A stretch of 44,484 nt of DNA from a virus: positions 1-44,484 of IMG/VR virus record IMGVR_UViG_3300047094_001722; one strand, written 5' to 3'. Under the pieces are notes generated by a model that worked only from the letters and a program-made list of their open reading frames with translations, ran no database searches and had not been told where the DNA came from. Positions 28,789 to 36,362 of the stretch are shown here, in pieces. The translations under genes were made by a program, and so were the position numbers. Every line of letters starts with the position of its first letter. Position 1 is the stretch's first letter.

Positions 28789-29237
28789 CGCACGGATTCC
28801 TCGGCCGCTTCGGCCAGTGCACGGTACGCTGCCACCCACTTCGCCCGCGAAACGGCGTCCAGAGGCCCGCCGGAGGTGCCGCCAACGTCGTCCAGGTATT
28901 TGCCGGCGGCGGCCGTCGCATGCGGCTGCTCGCGAGTCAGGCGGCGAGGCAGGAACCGGCCCTCGGCCGCGGCCACCCGCACGTCCTCGATCTGCACGCC
29001 CGTCGTGATCCGGGGCTGCGACACGCTGCCATCTGCCTCAAGGGCCTCGGCAATGCCGTGGCAGAGGCCGGCGAACGCGGCTGCGTCCTCGGCCGCGTGC
29101 GGCCCGATCCACTTGCCACGCAGAGAGAACTCGCCGCCTGGTGCTGGTGTTGAGTTACGAGGCCCGTACTCAACATAGGCCGCGACCAGGGCCAAGGTGA
29201 GCAGGACACAGGCTCCGATCAGCTTGTCTCGGCTCAT
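28785..29237 (-). CDS. Membrane-anchored protein of unknown function
   Basis: ATG 29237 (ATGA overlap) gives a 150-residue protein. MSRDKLIGACVLLTLALVAAYVEYG is an uncleaved signal anchor; the rest should lie outside the cytoplasm and is helical, with ENTR-poor, Ala-rich sequence (AEDAAAFAGLCHGIAEALEADG). It is the largest of the anchored proteins around the peptidase and is a possible inner spanin or partner. No known domain recognised. Confidence 0.6.
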   Translation of the reverse strand: MSRDKLIGACVLLTLALVAAYVEYGPRNSTPAPGGEFSLRGKWIGPHAAEDAAAFAGLCHGIAEALEADGSVSQPRITTGVQIEDVRVAAAEGRFLPRRLTREQPHATAAAGKYLDDVGGTSGGPLDAVSRAKWVAAYRALAEAAEESVR

Positions 29238-29512
29238 TTCTTGCTCCCATGCAGGAGGTCGAGCCAAAGGATGTCCACGGCCTTGGCCGAGTCCTCGTCG
29301 AGGGCCTCAGTGGCGGCCAGCCGGTCGCGGACCTCGAGCAGCGAGTCGATGGCCTCGCGGGCATCAGGAGCCGCGGGCGGCTTTGGTGCAGCCGGTGGCG
29401 GCACGAGGAACAAATCCTCTGCAGAAAAGGATTTTGGCAGAGGATTTGTAACGCCGGCCTTGGGCCAGAAGAGAAACGCGATAGCAACAGCGACCAGTAG
29501 TAGCGTGATCAT
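29234..29512 (-). CDS. Small membrane-anchored protein
   Basis: ATG 29512 (ATGA overlap) gives a 92-residue protein. The first 15 residues (MITLLLVAVAIAFLF) form an anchor, a Pro-rich linker follows (LVPPPAAPKPPAAPD), and then comes a charged helix (AREAIDSLLEVRDRLAATEALDEDSAKAVDIL). Anchor, proline linker and coiled helix is a common layout for spanins and tail-linked membrane proteins. A role in lysis is inferred only from position. Confidence 0.6.
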   Translation of the reverse strand: MITLLLVAVAIAFLFWPKAGVTNPLPKSFSAEDLFLVPPPAAPKPPAAPDAREAIDSLLEVRDRLAATEALDEDSAKAVDILWLDLLHGSKK

Positions 29513-29868
29513 GCAGACCTCGTGATCGGAAGGAGAGACTCAATCGCACCGGAAGCGATCGCCAGTACGAGCGTGCGAGTGGCCGGGCGGATGATGGACC
29601 AAAATGGGTACAGTGTGAGCGGCACGCAGCGGTCGGCCACCGAGTCAAAAAGCGACGCGACGGCCGTCAGCACCAGCGTTTTCTTCTCAGGCCCAGTAAG
29701 GCCGGAGACGGCGTCGAGGGCCGTCACGGCTTGGTGCAACAGGTCGAGCAGCAGTTGTCCGAACTTCTGCCACGTCATCCCCGACGCGGCCTGTGTACGT
29801 GCGGCCGTCAGGAACGCACTTACCTGCGTCACGATCGCGTACAGATTGTCGCCCGATGCTGCGACCAT
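29509..29868 (-). CDS. Putative holin-like or membrane-active protein
   Basis: ATG 29868 (TGATG with the upstream stop) gives a 119-residue protein. WQKFGQLLLDLLHQAVTALDAVSGLTGPEKKTLVLTAVASLFDSVAD followed by PLTLYPFWSIIRPATRTLVLAIASGAIESLLP fits a pattern I recall from phage and giant-virus membrane-associated proteins. The hydrophobic faces are amphipathic rather than fully transmembrane. It opens the putative lysis region. Family and function not proven. Confidence 0.55.
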   Translation of the reverse strand: MVAASGDNLYAIVTQVSAFLTAARTQAASGMTWQKFGQLLLDLLHQAVTALDAVSGLTGPEKKTLVLTAVASLFDSVADRCVPLTLYPFWSIIRPATRTLVLAIASGAIESLLPITRSA

Positions 29869-30371
29869 CAGTTGTCCGAGAAGGTGCCGACGCCAGCGAG
29901 CGCGATGTCGAACGTCACGCTGCCGCCGGATGGGTTTGCGATATAGAGCGTCTTGTTGCCAGCAGTCACGGCGATGCCGTCCTCGTAGTCAGTCCACCGG
30001 TAGCTGCCGCCGCGATTAATGCGTGCCGCATAGCCGGTCGTGTCCTGCGGGGAAATCACTCCGTAAAGCAGATAGCGCCCTGCCGCTGTTGCGGTGTTGA
30101 CGACGATGACGTCCTTCAGCCTTGTCACGGAGATGATGCCCTGGTAGCCGAACGCCGACGCCGCGAGGCTGGTCAGGTCAATCGAATACGCCTGGCCTGT
30201 CGGCAGGGTGACGCGAGTCGCCCACGCGACATTCGCCTGGCCGGTACCGCTGCCGTCTGCCACGGTCTGCTGCGTTCGCACCTCGACGTCGCCCGTAACG
30301 CTGCCGACCAGCTGCGTGTCGGCAAGCGAGAAGGTGAGACGGTTATTGCCGGTGAGCGTGAGCGTGGGCAT
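29868..30371 (-). CDS. Predicted beta-rich virion protein
   Basis: This 167-residue protein starts at ATG 30371. It consists of beta-type sequence throughout (LTLTGNNRLTFSLAD, VEVRTQQTVADGSG, KDVIVVNTATAAGRYLLYGV, KTLYIANPSGGSVTFDIALAGVG) with no catalytic motif. Such proteins usually coat or decorate tails. It marks the border between the tail genes and the membrane-protein run. The style resembles the 117-residue protein at 3995-4348. Confidence 0.65.
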   Translation of the reverse strand: MPTLTLTGNNRLTFSLADTQLVGSVTGDVEVRTQQTVADGSGTGQANVAWATRVTLPTGQAYSIDLTSLAASAFGYQGIISVTRLKDVIVVNTATAAGRYLLYGVISPQDTTGYAARINRGGSYRWTDYEDGIAVTAGNKTLYIANPSGGSVTFDIALAGVGTFSDN

Positions 30372-30374
30372 CGG

Positions 30375-30596
30375 CTACCTCTGAATCTTGCTATGGTCGA
30401 CGCTGAAACCGATACGGCAGGCCCAGCAGCGGCAGGTGTTCGCGGCGGTCGGCAGTCGCGAGGTGATCACGCCAATCCCCGCCCTGCGGAGCGGCTGGTA
30501 GTGCACGTGATCCCCGCTGGGAGGTGCCAGGGGCTCACGGCCATTTGGGCCGTGCCGGAACAGCGTGTCTGCCAGTCGTGTGTGTTCAGGCTTCAC
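30375..30596 (-). CDS. Small protein of unknown function
   Basis: GTG 30596 has GGAG seven bases upstream and gives a 73-residue protein. The C-terminus (NTCRCWACRIGFSVDHSKIQR) has three cysteines in a short span that could bind metal. The N-terminus is basic and polar (KPEHTRLADTLFRHGPNGREPL). It lies 3 bases ahead of the next gene's start. No family recognised. Confidence 0.5.
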   Translation of the reverse strand: MKPEHTRLADTLFRHGPNGREPLAPPSGDHVHYQPLRRAGIGVITSRLPTAANTCRCWACRIGFSVDHSKIQR

Positions 30597-30626
30597 AAGC
30601 TGCTCCTACTGTCATTGTACCTTTGT

Positions 30627-31442
30627 TCAGTTCGGCGGCTTGCAGCCCGGGCCGCGAAGCGTACCGTCATTCAGGTGCGGCCAGAGCTCGTGGGAATGGC
30701 ACGCCGCCAGCAGGTTCCAGGCAGCATGCCCGAGGTGCGGCTCGCTGCGGTCGCCGGAGAGAAACTGGTAGACGTGGGCGATCGCGTGATTGAGCAGGTC
30801 GTGAACCGGCATGCCCTTTTCCCAATTGAAGTCTGAGTATTTCTGAGCCCCCTCGGCACACGCTCGAGCGACTTCACGAATCCCGATCGGCGAGACGAGG
30901 TCATAGCGGAACTCCTCGAACGTGCTCGACCGCACGGCACCAGTGCCGAACTTCTCCGTGGTGCCTGGCTGCGCCGCTGTGTCAGGCAGTGCCGTATCGC
31001 CGACCACTCTCCGATCAAGCGGCTCACTGGAATGGGGGCCGCGAATCCGCTCCTGGAGATCCTGCTGCCGCTGCTTTACGCCGGCCCACGCGGCCTCCAG
31101 CTGTTCCGGAGGCATGCCGCTGGTCATGATCGGCTCGTCGAACTTGGCCTCCGGCACCGGCGTTGCCGGTGTCAGCGTGTAATCCGCGTAGCCCTCCGGC
31201 AGGTTGAGGGCAGGGGGGGCGTGACACTTGCCGCCGTCGCAGCATCCGCCGCGCGACTCAATTGCAGCCCGCATGGCCGCGTTGCTCTGCTCCAACTCTG
31301 TGATCGTTCCCATAAGTAGCTCCCTCTCCCGGATCAATCGTGCCGTGTCTGCCGCCAACGAGCCACTGGTGCCGCACCACTGGCCCTGAAATCGATACGC
31401 CCGCCGCCGGGCTTCCGCGATGTATTCGTCCGTGAGTCTCAC
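30627..31442 (-). CDS. dATP/dGTP diphosphohydrolase-like protein (MazZ/DUF5664 type)
   Basis: This 271-residue protein starts at ATG 31442 in an ATGA overlap. Residues of about 170-265 (RYDLVSPIGIREVARACAEGAQKY, then NWEKGMPVHDLLNHAIAHVYQFL and HLGHAAWNLLAACH) match the phage domain PF18909, named for dATP/dGTP diphosphohydrolase. Related MazZ enzymes serve phages that replace adenine by 2-aminoadenine. No purZ or datZ was seen, so nucleotide-pool control is the simpler reading. The N-terminal half holds a helix and a short Cys cluster (GGCCDGGKCH) not usual for the family. Confidence 0.72.
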   Translation of the reverse strand: MRLTDEYIAEARRRAYRFQGQWCGTSGSLAADTARLIRERELLMGTITELEQSNAAMRAAIESRGGCCDGGKCHAPPALNLPEGYADYTLTPATPVPEAKFDEPIMTSGMPPEQLEAAWAGVKQRQQDLQERIRGPHSSEPLDRRVVGDTALPDTAAQPGTTEKFGTGAVRSSTFEEFRYDLVSPIGIREVARACAEGAQKYSDFNWEKGMPVHDLLNHAIAHVYQFLSGDRSEPHLGHAAWNLLAACHSHELWPHLNDGTLRGPGCKPPN

Positions 31443-32443
31443 GACGTCCGCACCACGCCGTCTTTTGTGATTCGCATGTTCTGCACGTCGAAGCTGCCAT
31501 CCGCGTGCACGTCGACCGTCGCGAAGCCCCAGTTGTATTTGTTGAGCCTCGCGTATTCCGGACGCAGGTCCGCGAGGCAGCCGGTGCTCCAGCAGAACGT
31601 CTCATTGCCGAACATGTCGGGCTCGCAGTGCCCGGACGTGCGATGGCCGTGGCCCTCGAGCACGGTGTGGTGCAGCCTCATGAATGCACCGCGGGCTTGG
31701 TTCACCGGCGCCGTCATGCCGCCGCCTTTTTCATGGCCGTGCAGAACGGGAAGCCGCCCCAGCATCACGGGAAGCTGATCGCCCACCATCGCGATGTCAT
31801 AGAGGTTGCAATGCAGCCAGACCTCCAGATTCATCTCAGGCTGGAGCGAGAGCTCAGCGGCATGCTGCCACAGCCAGTGCTGATACCGCTCTTCGTGGTT
31901 GCCCTGCTTGTAGACCATCTTCACGCCCGGGAACTCGCTCCGCAGCCACTTGAGCAGCTGCCGCACCTGGGCGAGCTCGGCCCCGAAGTCGCGGTTCGCC
32001 GGGTTCTTCACGTACCTGCTGATCGAGTAGAAGTCAGCGATATCGCCGTTGAGCAGGAGGCCCACGACCTTCCGCTGCTTCAAGTGCTCGACCGCGGCCC
32101 GCAGCGCAACATCAGAGTGGTAGGGCACGTGGATGTCGGAAAGCACGCCCCACAGGCCTGCCAGCTTTGGATCGTACGGCTCCCATTTCGCGGCCCGACT
32201 CGCCGGCATGGCGACGCCTTCGCCCGGCGAGCGTGCCGGCCGTTCGAGGCCGGTCTTGCGTTTTCGCTTCTTATCACCGGCCTGTCCAAGCTGCGAGCGG
32301 ATTCTCATGCGTGCCGTTTCTAGCGTGATCGCACCGTTAGTGGCCTCGACGAGCCGCCTGGCCAGCGATCGCGCAGGGTGCTGCGGATATTCCACAACGA
32401 TCTGGCGAGCCATGCGCGCGATGTCGTCGGGCTGTTTCGGCAT
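31439..32443 (-). CDS. Metallophosphoesterase with N-terminal helical domain
   Basis: This 334-residue protein starts at ATG 32443 behind AGGAGG. Calcineurin-like motifs occur in order: SDIHVPYH, LNGDIADFYS, YKQGNHEERY, LHGHEKGG and LEGHGHRTSG, which together supply the two-metal site. The first 60 residues form a helical domain rich in Arg and Lys, perhaps a DNA- or RNA-binding helix-turn-helix. Relatives cleave phosphodiesters or nucleotides, and the exact substrate is unknown. It is followed by the nucleotide hydrolase, so both may adjust nucleotide pools. Confidence 0.85.
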   Translation of the reverse strand: MPKQPDDIARMARQIVVEYPQHPARSLARRLVEATNGAITLETARMRIRSQLGQAGDKKRKRKTGLERPARSPGEGVAMPASRAAKWEPYDPKLAGLWGVLSDIHVPYHSDVALRAAVEHLKQRKVVGLLLNGDIADFYSISRYVKNPANRDFGAELAQVRQLLKWLRSEFPGVKMVYKQGNHEERYQHWLWQHAAELSLQPEMNLEVWLHCNLYDIAMVGDQLPVMLGRLPVLHGHEKGGGMTAPVNQARGAFMRLHHTVLEGHGHRTSGHCEPDMFGNETFCWSTGCLADLRPEYARLNKYNWGFATVDVHADGSFDVQNMRITKDGVVRTS

Positions 32444-32517
32444 CGTTCCTCCTAAAAGGGGCTAGCTGGCAGAGTGCCAGAACCGGAATGGGGTGCAATA
32501 GCAGCGTGGCAGCACTG

Positions 32518-32949
32518 TCAAGCGGACGGAGCCTTGCCCCACTTCCCCGCCGGGCACTCTTGATCCGCCCAACTCAACTTTGACACATACCCCGCCGCCC
32601 TCGCCACCGGGCACCCGCACAACTGGCAGGCGTTGTCCCGCAGATGCTCGCACGTCAGGCAGATGTCGTGCCGCCGGATGATCTCCTCGTCGCTCGCCAT
32701 CGGCATCCCGGCGGCGACGTGCGAGACGGCGGCAGAGGCGAAGTTCTTGATCTTGGTCAAGAACGAGGGAGCGTCTTGACGGGCGAGGTCGGGTGGTGGT
32801 GGTAACGGTTCATGCGGCACCAATGCCGAAGGCACGCCAGAAAGGCCAAGCCGTTTCCTGCAAATTCGAGGTGCTTCGTGCTGTGGTGCCGCCCTCATGC
32901 AATACTTGCATGTCGAATCTGCGTTGTACTCACAGCAAGTGTCACACAT
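32518..32949 (-). CDS. Cys-rich protein with C-terminal zinc-ribbon motif
   Basis: This 143-residue protein starts at ATG 32949 (8-base overlap). The N-terminus is dense in Cys (MCDTCCEYNADSTCKYCM). The C-terminus has CLTCEHLRDNACQLCGCPV followed by ECPAGKW, a pattern I recall from small phage proteins downstream of tail genes. It probably binds zinc or iron. The gene lies between the Cys-rich tail protein and the phosphoesterase. Function unknown. Confidence 0.7.
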   Translation of the reverse strand: MCDTCCEYNADSTCKYCMRAAPQHEAPRICRKRLGLSGVPSALVPHEPLPPPPDLARQDAPSFLTKIKNFASAAVSHVAAGMPMASDEEIIRRHDICLTCEHLRDNACQLCGCPVARAAGYVSKLSWADQECPAGKWGKAPSA

Positions 32950-33859
32950 TTTGCAACGACACCGTTCCTACTGTCTGCGCAGTATTGCTAGCGAACCGAA
33001 CCGGAGGATTTCCATAAATCCAAGAGTTGTTTATGTCGCTTGTTAGATTAAGCGAGCGAGTGAAGCAATTAGGCGACGACACAACAGACCGTAGCTCTGT
33101 CCCAACTGCCACACCGAATGCAATTGATGTGAATAAGACGGTGTGCGGCACATTATCCGCATTGGTGAATCCGCTGCCGACCTTGATCCCGTCGGGCGGA
33201 ATACCCCACCGGCGTGATTCTTCGGAGTTAAAGACAGAAGGTATCGCGTATACAAGTTCAAAGGTGACGAAAAGCCCAAGAGTACATATTGAGCCTGCGC
33301 TATCCGAGCACACTGCTGCTTGAACTGACGCAGCGTGCACGCTTGCCCCGTAATCACCGTAAACCGTGTTTGCCTGGCCTGCTGGAGGAGTGGATGCAAA
33401 CCTGCTGTTCACAAACACTGCCGACACACCACCGGCAATTTGCTGGGCGCATCCAAGCTGTGCCACCATGTGGCTTGAAACGGAGCCTGTGGGTCCAATC
33501 GGTGAAATAAGGCTACCGGTAAACGATAGACTCGGGTTTGTGTAAGTACCGTAGAGCAAAGGTTTCCTGAAAGAATCCTGCGGGAACGCAAGCGATAGGT
33601 TTATTAGAACGTCGCCACCAACAGGGTATCGGTCGCCTGCACAGCAAGCCGTGCACGGATTCGGTGTGCACACCGTCCCCACACCATTGAACACCTTCCC
33701 CGGCCCCTGGCACTGGCACTGCGGTTTGACCGTGCACGTCGTGCCCTCGCAGCACGCGCCTTCCCGGCAGGCGTTGAGGCAGTCGGCTTCTGTCTTGTAA
33801 CCAGTGCGACCTGTGGTGGTCACGCCGCCGGGGAGGGTGGTGGATTGGTAGCAGGGCAC
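32942..33859 (-). CDS. Tail protein with N-terminal Cys-rich module
   Basis: This 305-residue protein begins at GTG 33859. Residues 1-80 contain about 14 cysteines (CLNACREGACCEGTTCTVKPQCQCQG..CTPNPCTACC), which look like a small disulphide- or metal-stabilised knot. The remaining 220 residues are beta-rich (LINLSLAFPQD, LLYGTYTNPSLSF, FVTFELVYAIPSVF) and read like a tail-tip or fibre domain. It contains a single GPTG. The codons are more AT-rich than in the head genes, which suggests recent exchange of this fibre region. Confidence 0.65.
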   Translation of the reverse strand: MPCYQSTTLPGGVTTTGRTGYKTEADCLNACREGACCEGTTCTVKPQCQCQGPGKVFNGVGTVCTPNPCTACCAGDRYPVGGDVLINLSLAFPQDSFRKPLLYGTYTNPSLSFTGSLISPIGPTGSVSSHMVAQLGCAQQIAGGVSAVFVNSRFASTPPAGQANTVYGDYGASVHAASVQAAVCSDSAGSICTLGLFVTFELVYAIPSVFNSEESRRWGIPPDGIKVGSGFTNADNVPHTVLFTSIAFGVAVGTELRSVVSSPNCFTRSLNLTSDINNSWIYGNPPVRFASNTAQTVGTVSLQNV

Positions 33860-33866
33860 GGTAAAC

Positions 33867-34622
33867 CTACGAAGTAACGCTTATGGTTGCTGGGATCGCC
33901 ACCAGTTGGCCGCTCGGCGACGATCCCATCGCAAGCGTAAAGGAAAACCCCGCCTGAATGGGGTTATCAAATGATTCCGCGCATGCTTGGTTTGTTGATA
34001 TCGACGAAGCGTCTATGTAAGCATTGTTAATCGACGCCGCAGGGAGCGTCACGACTTGAGGATTAAACGGCTGCAAGGACGGTGATCCATACGAGTCGTT
34101 TTCTGGGGCGACAAATAAGGCATGTCCGGGCGGCACGTTCTGGTTTAACGGCGACAGCTGTGCACCAGTCGCAACGACAGCGATCTCCATCATTCGTACC
34201 ATATAGCGAAAGCCGCTAGCGCACGCAGACGAAGACAGCCAAAACCAAGGTCCACCAAGTGACACGCGAAACATGGGCTTTGATGCGTCAACCGGAAGCA
34301 GCCCGCCGCCTTGGTTATAAATGTAGTTGCATGGAGATGAAACGCTTTCCTTTGTCAATGTCACGGACGCAGAAAAAGAAGGTGACGAAAACTTCACGTT
34401 CCGGTAAGTAGTCCCAAAGGTTGTGTTTACGCTAAATGTCTGAAAAAAAACGCCAGAGTGTGAAGCGGACAGCGAGAGCGACAATGTGTTAGGCAGCACG
34501 CAGCGAAACGCATTGCAGTAAATGGGTGGGCTGTAGCAAAACCAATCACCGCAGCACCCGCAGTTCTCTGCGAGCTTGCCCTCCTTGACGATCAGCGATC
34601 CGTTTTTGGTGGCGAGTGTCAT
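33867..34622 (-). CDS. Beta-rich tail protein with CGCC motif
   Basis: ATG 34622 overlaps the upstream stop (ATGA) and gives a 251-residue protein. Residues 18-36 have ENCGCCGDWFCYSPPIYC, with cysteines placed as in the neighbouring Cys-rich tail protein. The rest is beta-type and resembles the 305-residue neighbour in style (LSLSLSASHSGVFFQ, KFSSPSFSASVTLTK). The two may be distant relatives or partners in a tail tip. Base use is noticeably AT-rich relative to the head genes. Confidence 0.65.
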   Translation of the reverse strand: MTLATKNGSLIVKEGKLAENCGCCGDWFCYSPPIYCNAFRCVLPNTLSLSLSASHSGVFFQTFSVNTTFGTTYRNVKFSSPSFSASVTLTKESVSSPCNYIYNQGGGLLPVDASKPMFRVSLGGPWFWLSSSACASGFRYMVRMMEIAVVATGAQLSPLNQNVPPGHALFVAPENDSYGSPSLQPFNPQVVTLPAASINNAYIDASSISTNQACAESFDNPIQAGFSFTLAMGSSPSGQLVAIPATISVTS

Positions 34623-35416
34623 GTGCAAGCCGTGGTATCAATCCACGCCAAACCGCCATTCGCGGCGTGCGTGAGGACTTGTTGCTTGGACGCCGAGTAG
34701 CCCGTCATGCTGTGCCAATCCCAGCCGACGAGCACCCACTCATCAGCAACATAAGCAATGAAGCAAACGGAACCCGATAGCGTGGCTATGTAGTTCCTCG
34801 CCGTGTATGTCGTGCCGGAGACGACGGCATCCGTGACGGTCGTCGTGCTGCCTTTCGTCCACGTGCCAGTGAACGTGCCACGCTTGATGCCTTGAGCACC
34901 GCCCGCAGCAAGCCGCACCAGCGCCCACTTGCCGCTGCCCGTGCCGCTTTCCTTCCACAAAATCAGCCCCTCGCCGGTCGTGCCCGTGATAAGCCCACCG
35001 CTGGAACACGCCACGAACTTGTCATCAGCCTTATCTACCGTCACCTTGCACTGCACCACGCCGCCCACAGCCACCTTGCCGATCTTCCCGCTCTCGATCG
35101 GCTCCACGGCTACGCACCACGCCGTCGTGGTCGCTGACGGCGTGGTGCCCGCCAGTACGGGCAACTCCTCGAATTGGCTTGTGGCCCCGCTACTGCCGGG
35201 CGTGACGTGCATTCCTGTTATGGCGAGCACGCCCCACCTAGCGACGGTCGAGCCGGCATTGTTCTTGGCCATCACCCACGTGTACGGGGTCGGCTGCTCG
35301 CCGGCGGACCCCCCCGCGAAACCGCTGCCAAGAGTCAGCAAACGATTCAATCCGTTGATCTGGCTTGCGGCCAAACGGATCGGATCGCCCGGGTTTACGT
35401 GCTGACGCGCGTCCAT
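34619..35416 (-). CDS. Tail protein, predicted fibre or baseplate component
   Basis: ATG 35416 (just after the upstream TGA) gives a 265-residue protein that opens MDARQHVNPGDPIRLAASQINGLNRLL, a helix I recall from phage fibre-attachment proteins. A middle domain (PYTWVMAKNNAGSTVARWGVLAITG.., VVQCKVTVDKADDKF) looks like capsid- or tail-decoration folds. The C-terminus has WDWHSMTGYSASKQQVLTH. It sits between the distal tail protein and the Cys-rich proteins. Role inferred from order. Confidence 0.65.
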   Translation of the reverse strand: MDARQHVNPGDPIRLAASQINGLNRLLTLGSGFAGGSAGEQPTPYTWVMAKNNAGSTVARWGVLAITGMHVTPGSSGATSQFEELPVLAGTTPSATTTAWCVAVEPIESGKIGKVAVGGVVQCKVTVDKADDKFVACSSGGLITGTTGEGLILWKESGTGSGKWALVRLAAGGAQGIKRGTFTGTWTKGSTTTVTDAVVSGTTYTARNYIATLSGSVCFIAYVADEWVLVGWDWHSMTGYSASKQQVLTHAANGGLAWIDTTACT

Positions 35417-35417
35417 G

Positions 35418-36362
35418 TCAATTAAAAAATGCCGCCACTGCAGCCGCAGTCGCTGCGTCTGGCTTTGAGCCCGTGCGTCGAGCGCCGGGGCTGTTGGCAA
35501 TCATTAAGCCAGACCAGTCTTTCTTTTTGTAGACGGTGTCGATCACCAAACACCGCGGGCGCTGCACCAGCAGCCCGCTTGCAGAGGTGTCCGGACGGTA
35601 GACGACCCACGGGTATTCCCATCCTTCCTTGAGCGTCGTCGGTAGTCCCTTCACGTAGAACTCCGGATCGTTTGCCCTGACCTGAAAGTCGAAAGTCACC
35701 GTAGCGTAAGGCTGGTCGCCACTCCACTGAGAGCGGCCGCCCATAAACAGGGCCTCGCCGGCCGCAAACGCCCGAAACTGCGAAGCGTTGACCGTACCCG
35801 TGAGCGAGTACACCGATTTCGCGAAAGCTGGCGAGAGCCCAAGCTGGGCCGGCATGATCCACGTTTCGCTGTACTTCATCGCCGGCACGACAATGTCAAT
35901 TCCCTGGACGCTCGTGCCCTGCAGGTTGATCGCTCCCTCGAAAAAGTCGTTGTCGTTTCCGCCAACGACGCGTTCCTCGCGAGCGCTGGTGATGTGCTCG
36001 GTTGATCCTGTCGTGTCCCAGGCGATCGAGCCGGCGGCCAGCGTGTTATTTCCGCCGTCGCCTCCGTCTCCACCTCCACCGCCATCAACCACAGGCACGA
36101 GCGTCGTGTATTCGCCGGTGACTTCAAAGCACTGCTTTCCGACTCCCTTGATCGAGAGCCCCTTGCGTCGCCAGTAACCTGACGGGGCCGCCCAGTACCG
36201 CGGCAGATAGTCTGCGACAGCGTCCTTAACCTCACCCATGCCGCCAGGGCATTGGCCGATAAGATATTTCTTCGTGACATTCCAAACCTCGCCCGACTCG
36301 AGCTCGTTTTCGACGCTGCCGCTTTCCGAGTCGCGAAGCTCATACACGGTGTAGTAGCTCAT
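35418..36362 (-). CDS. Minor tail / distal tail protein
   Basis: ATG 36362 overlaps the tape-measure stop (ATGA) and gives a 314-residue protein. A small N-terminal domain (MSYYTVYELRDSESGS, to about residue 90) is followed by a Gly/Asp-rich linker (GGGGGDGGDGGNN), then a larger beta domain with SVQGIDIVVPAMKYSETWIMP and ATVTFDFQVRANDPEFYVKG. It directly follows the tape-measure gene, where distal tail proteins lie in siphophages. The C-terminus is Ala-rich. Confidence 0.7.
   Translation of the reverse strand: MSYYTVYELRDSESGSVENELESGEVWNVTKKYLIGQCPGGMGEVKDAVADYLPRYWAAPSGYWRRKGLSIKGVGKQCFEVTGEYTTLVPVVDGGGGGDGGDGGNNTLAAGSIAWDTTGSTEHITSAREERVVGGNDNDFFEGAINLQGTSVQGIDIVVPAMKYSETWIMPAQLGLSPAFAKSVYSLTGTVNASQFRAFAAGEALFMGGRSQWSGDQPYATVTFDFQVRANDPEFYVKGLPTTLKEGWEYPWVVYRPDTSASGLLVQRPRCLVIDTVYKKKDWSGLMIANSPGARRTGSKPDAATAAAVAAFFN

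Noticed and set aside
30627-31442. Evidence for 2-aminoadenine (Z) DNA
   Set aside because: MazZ-type domain present, but no PurZ (adenylosuccinate-synthetase-like) or DatZ gene was recognised anywhere in the window.
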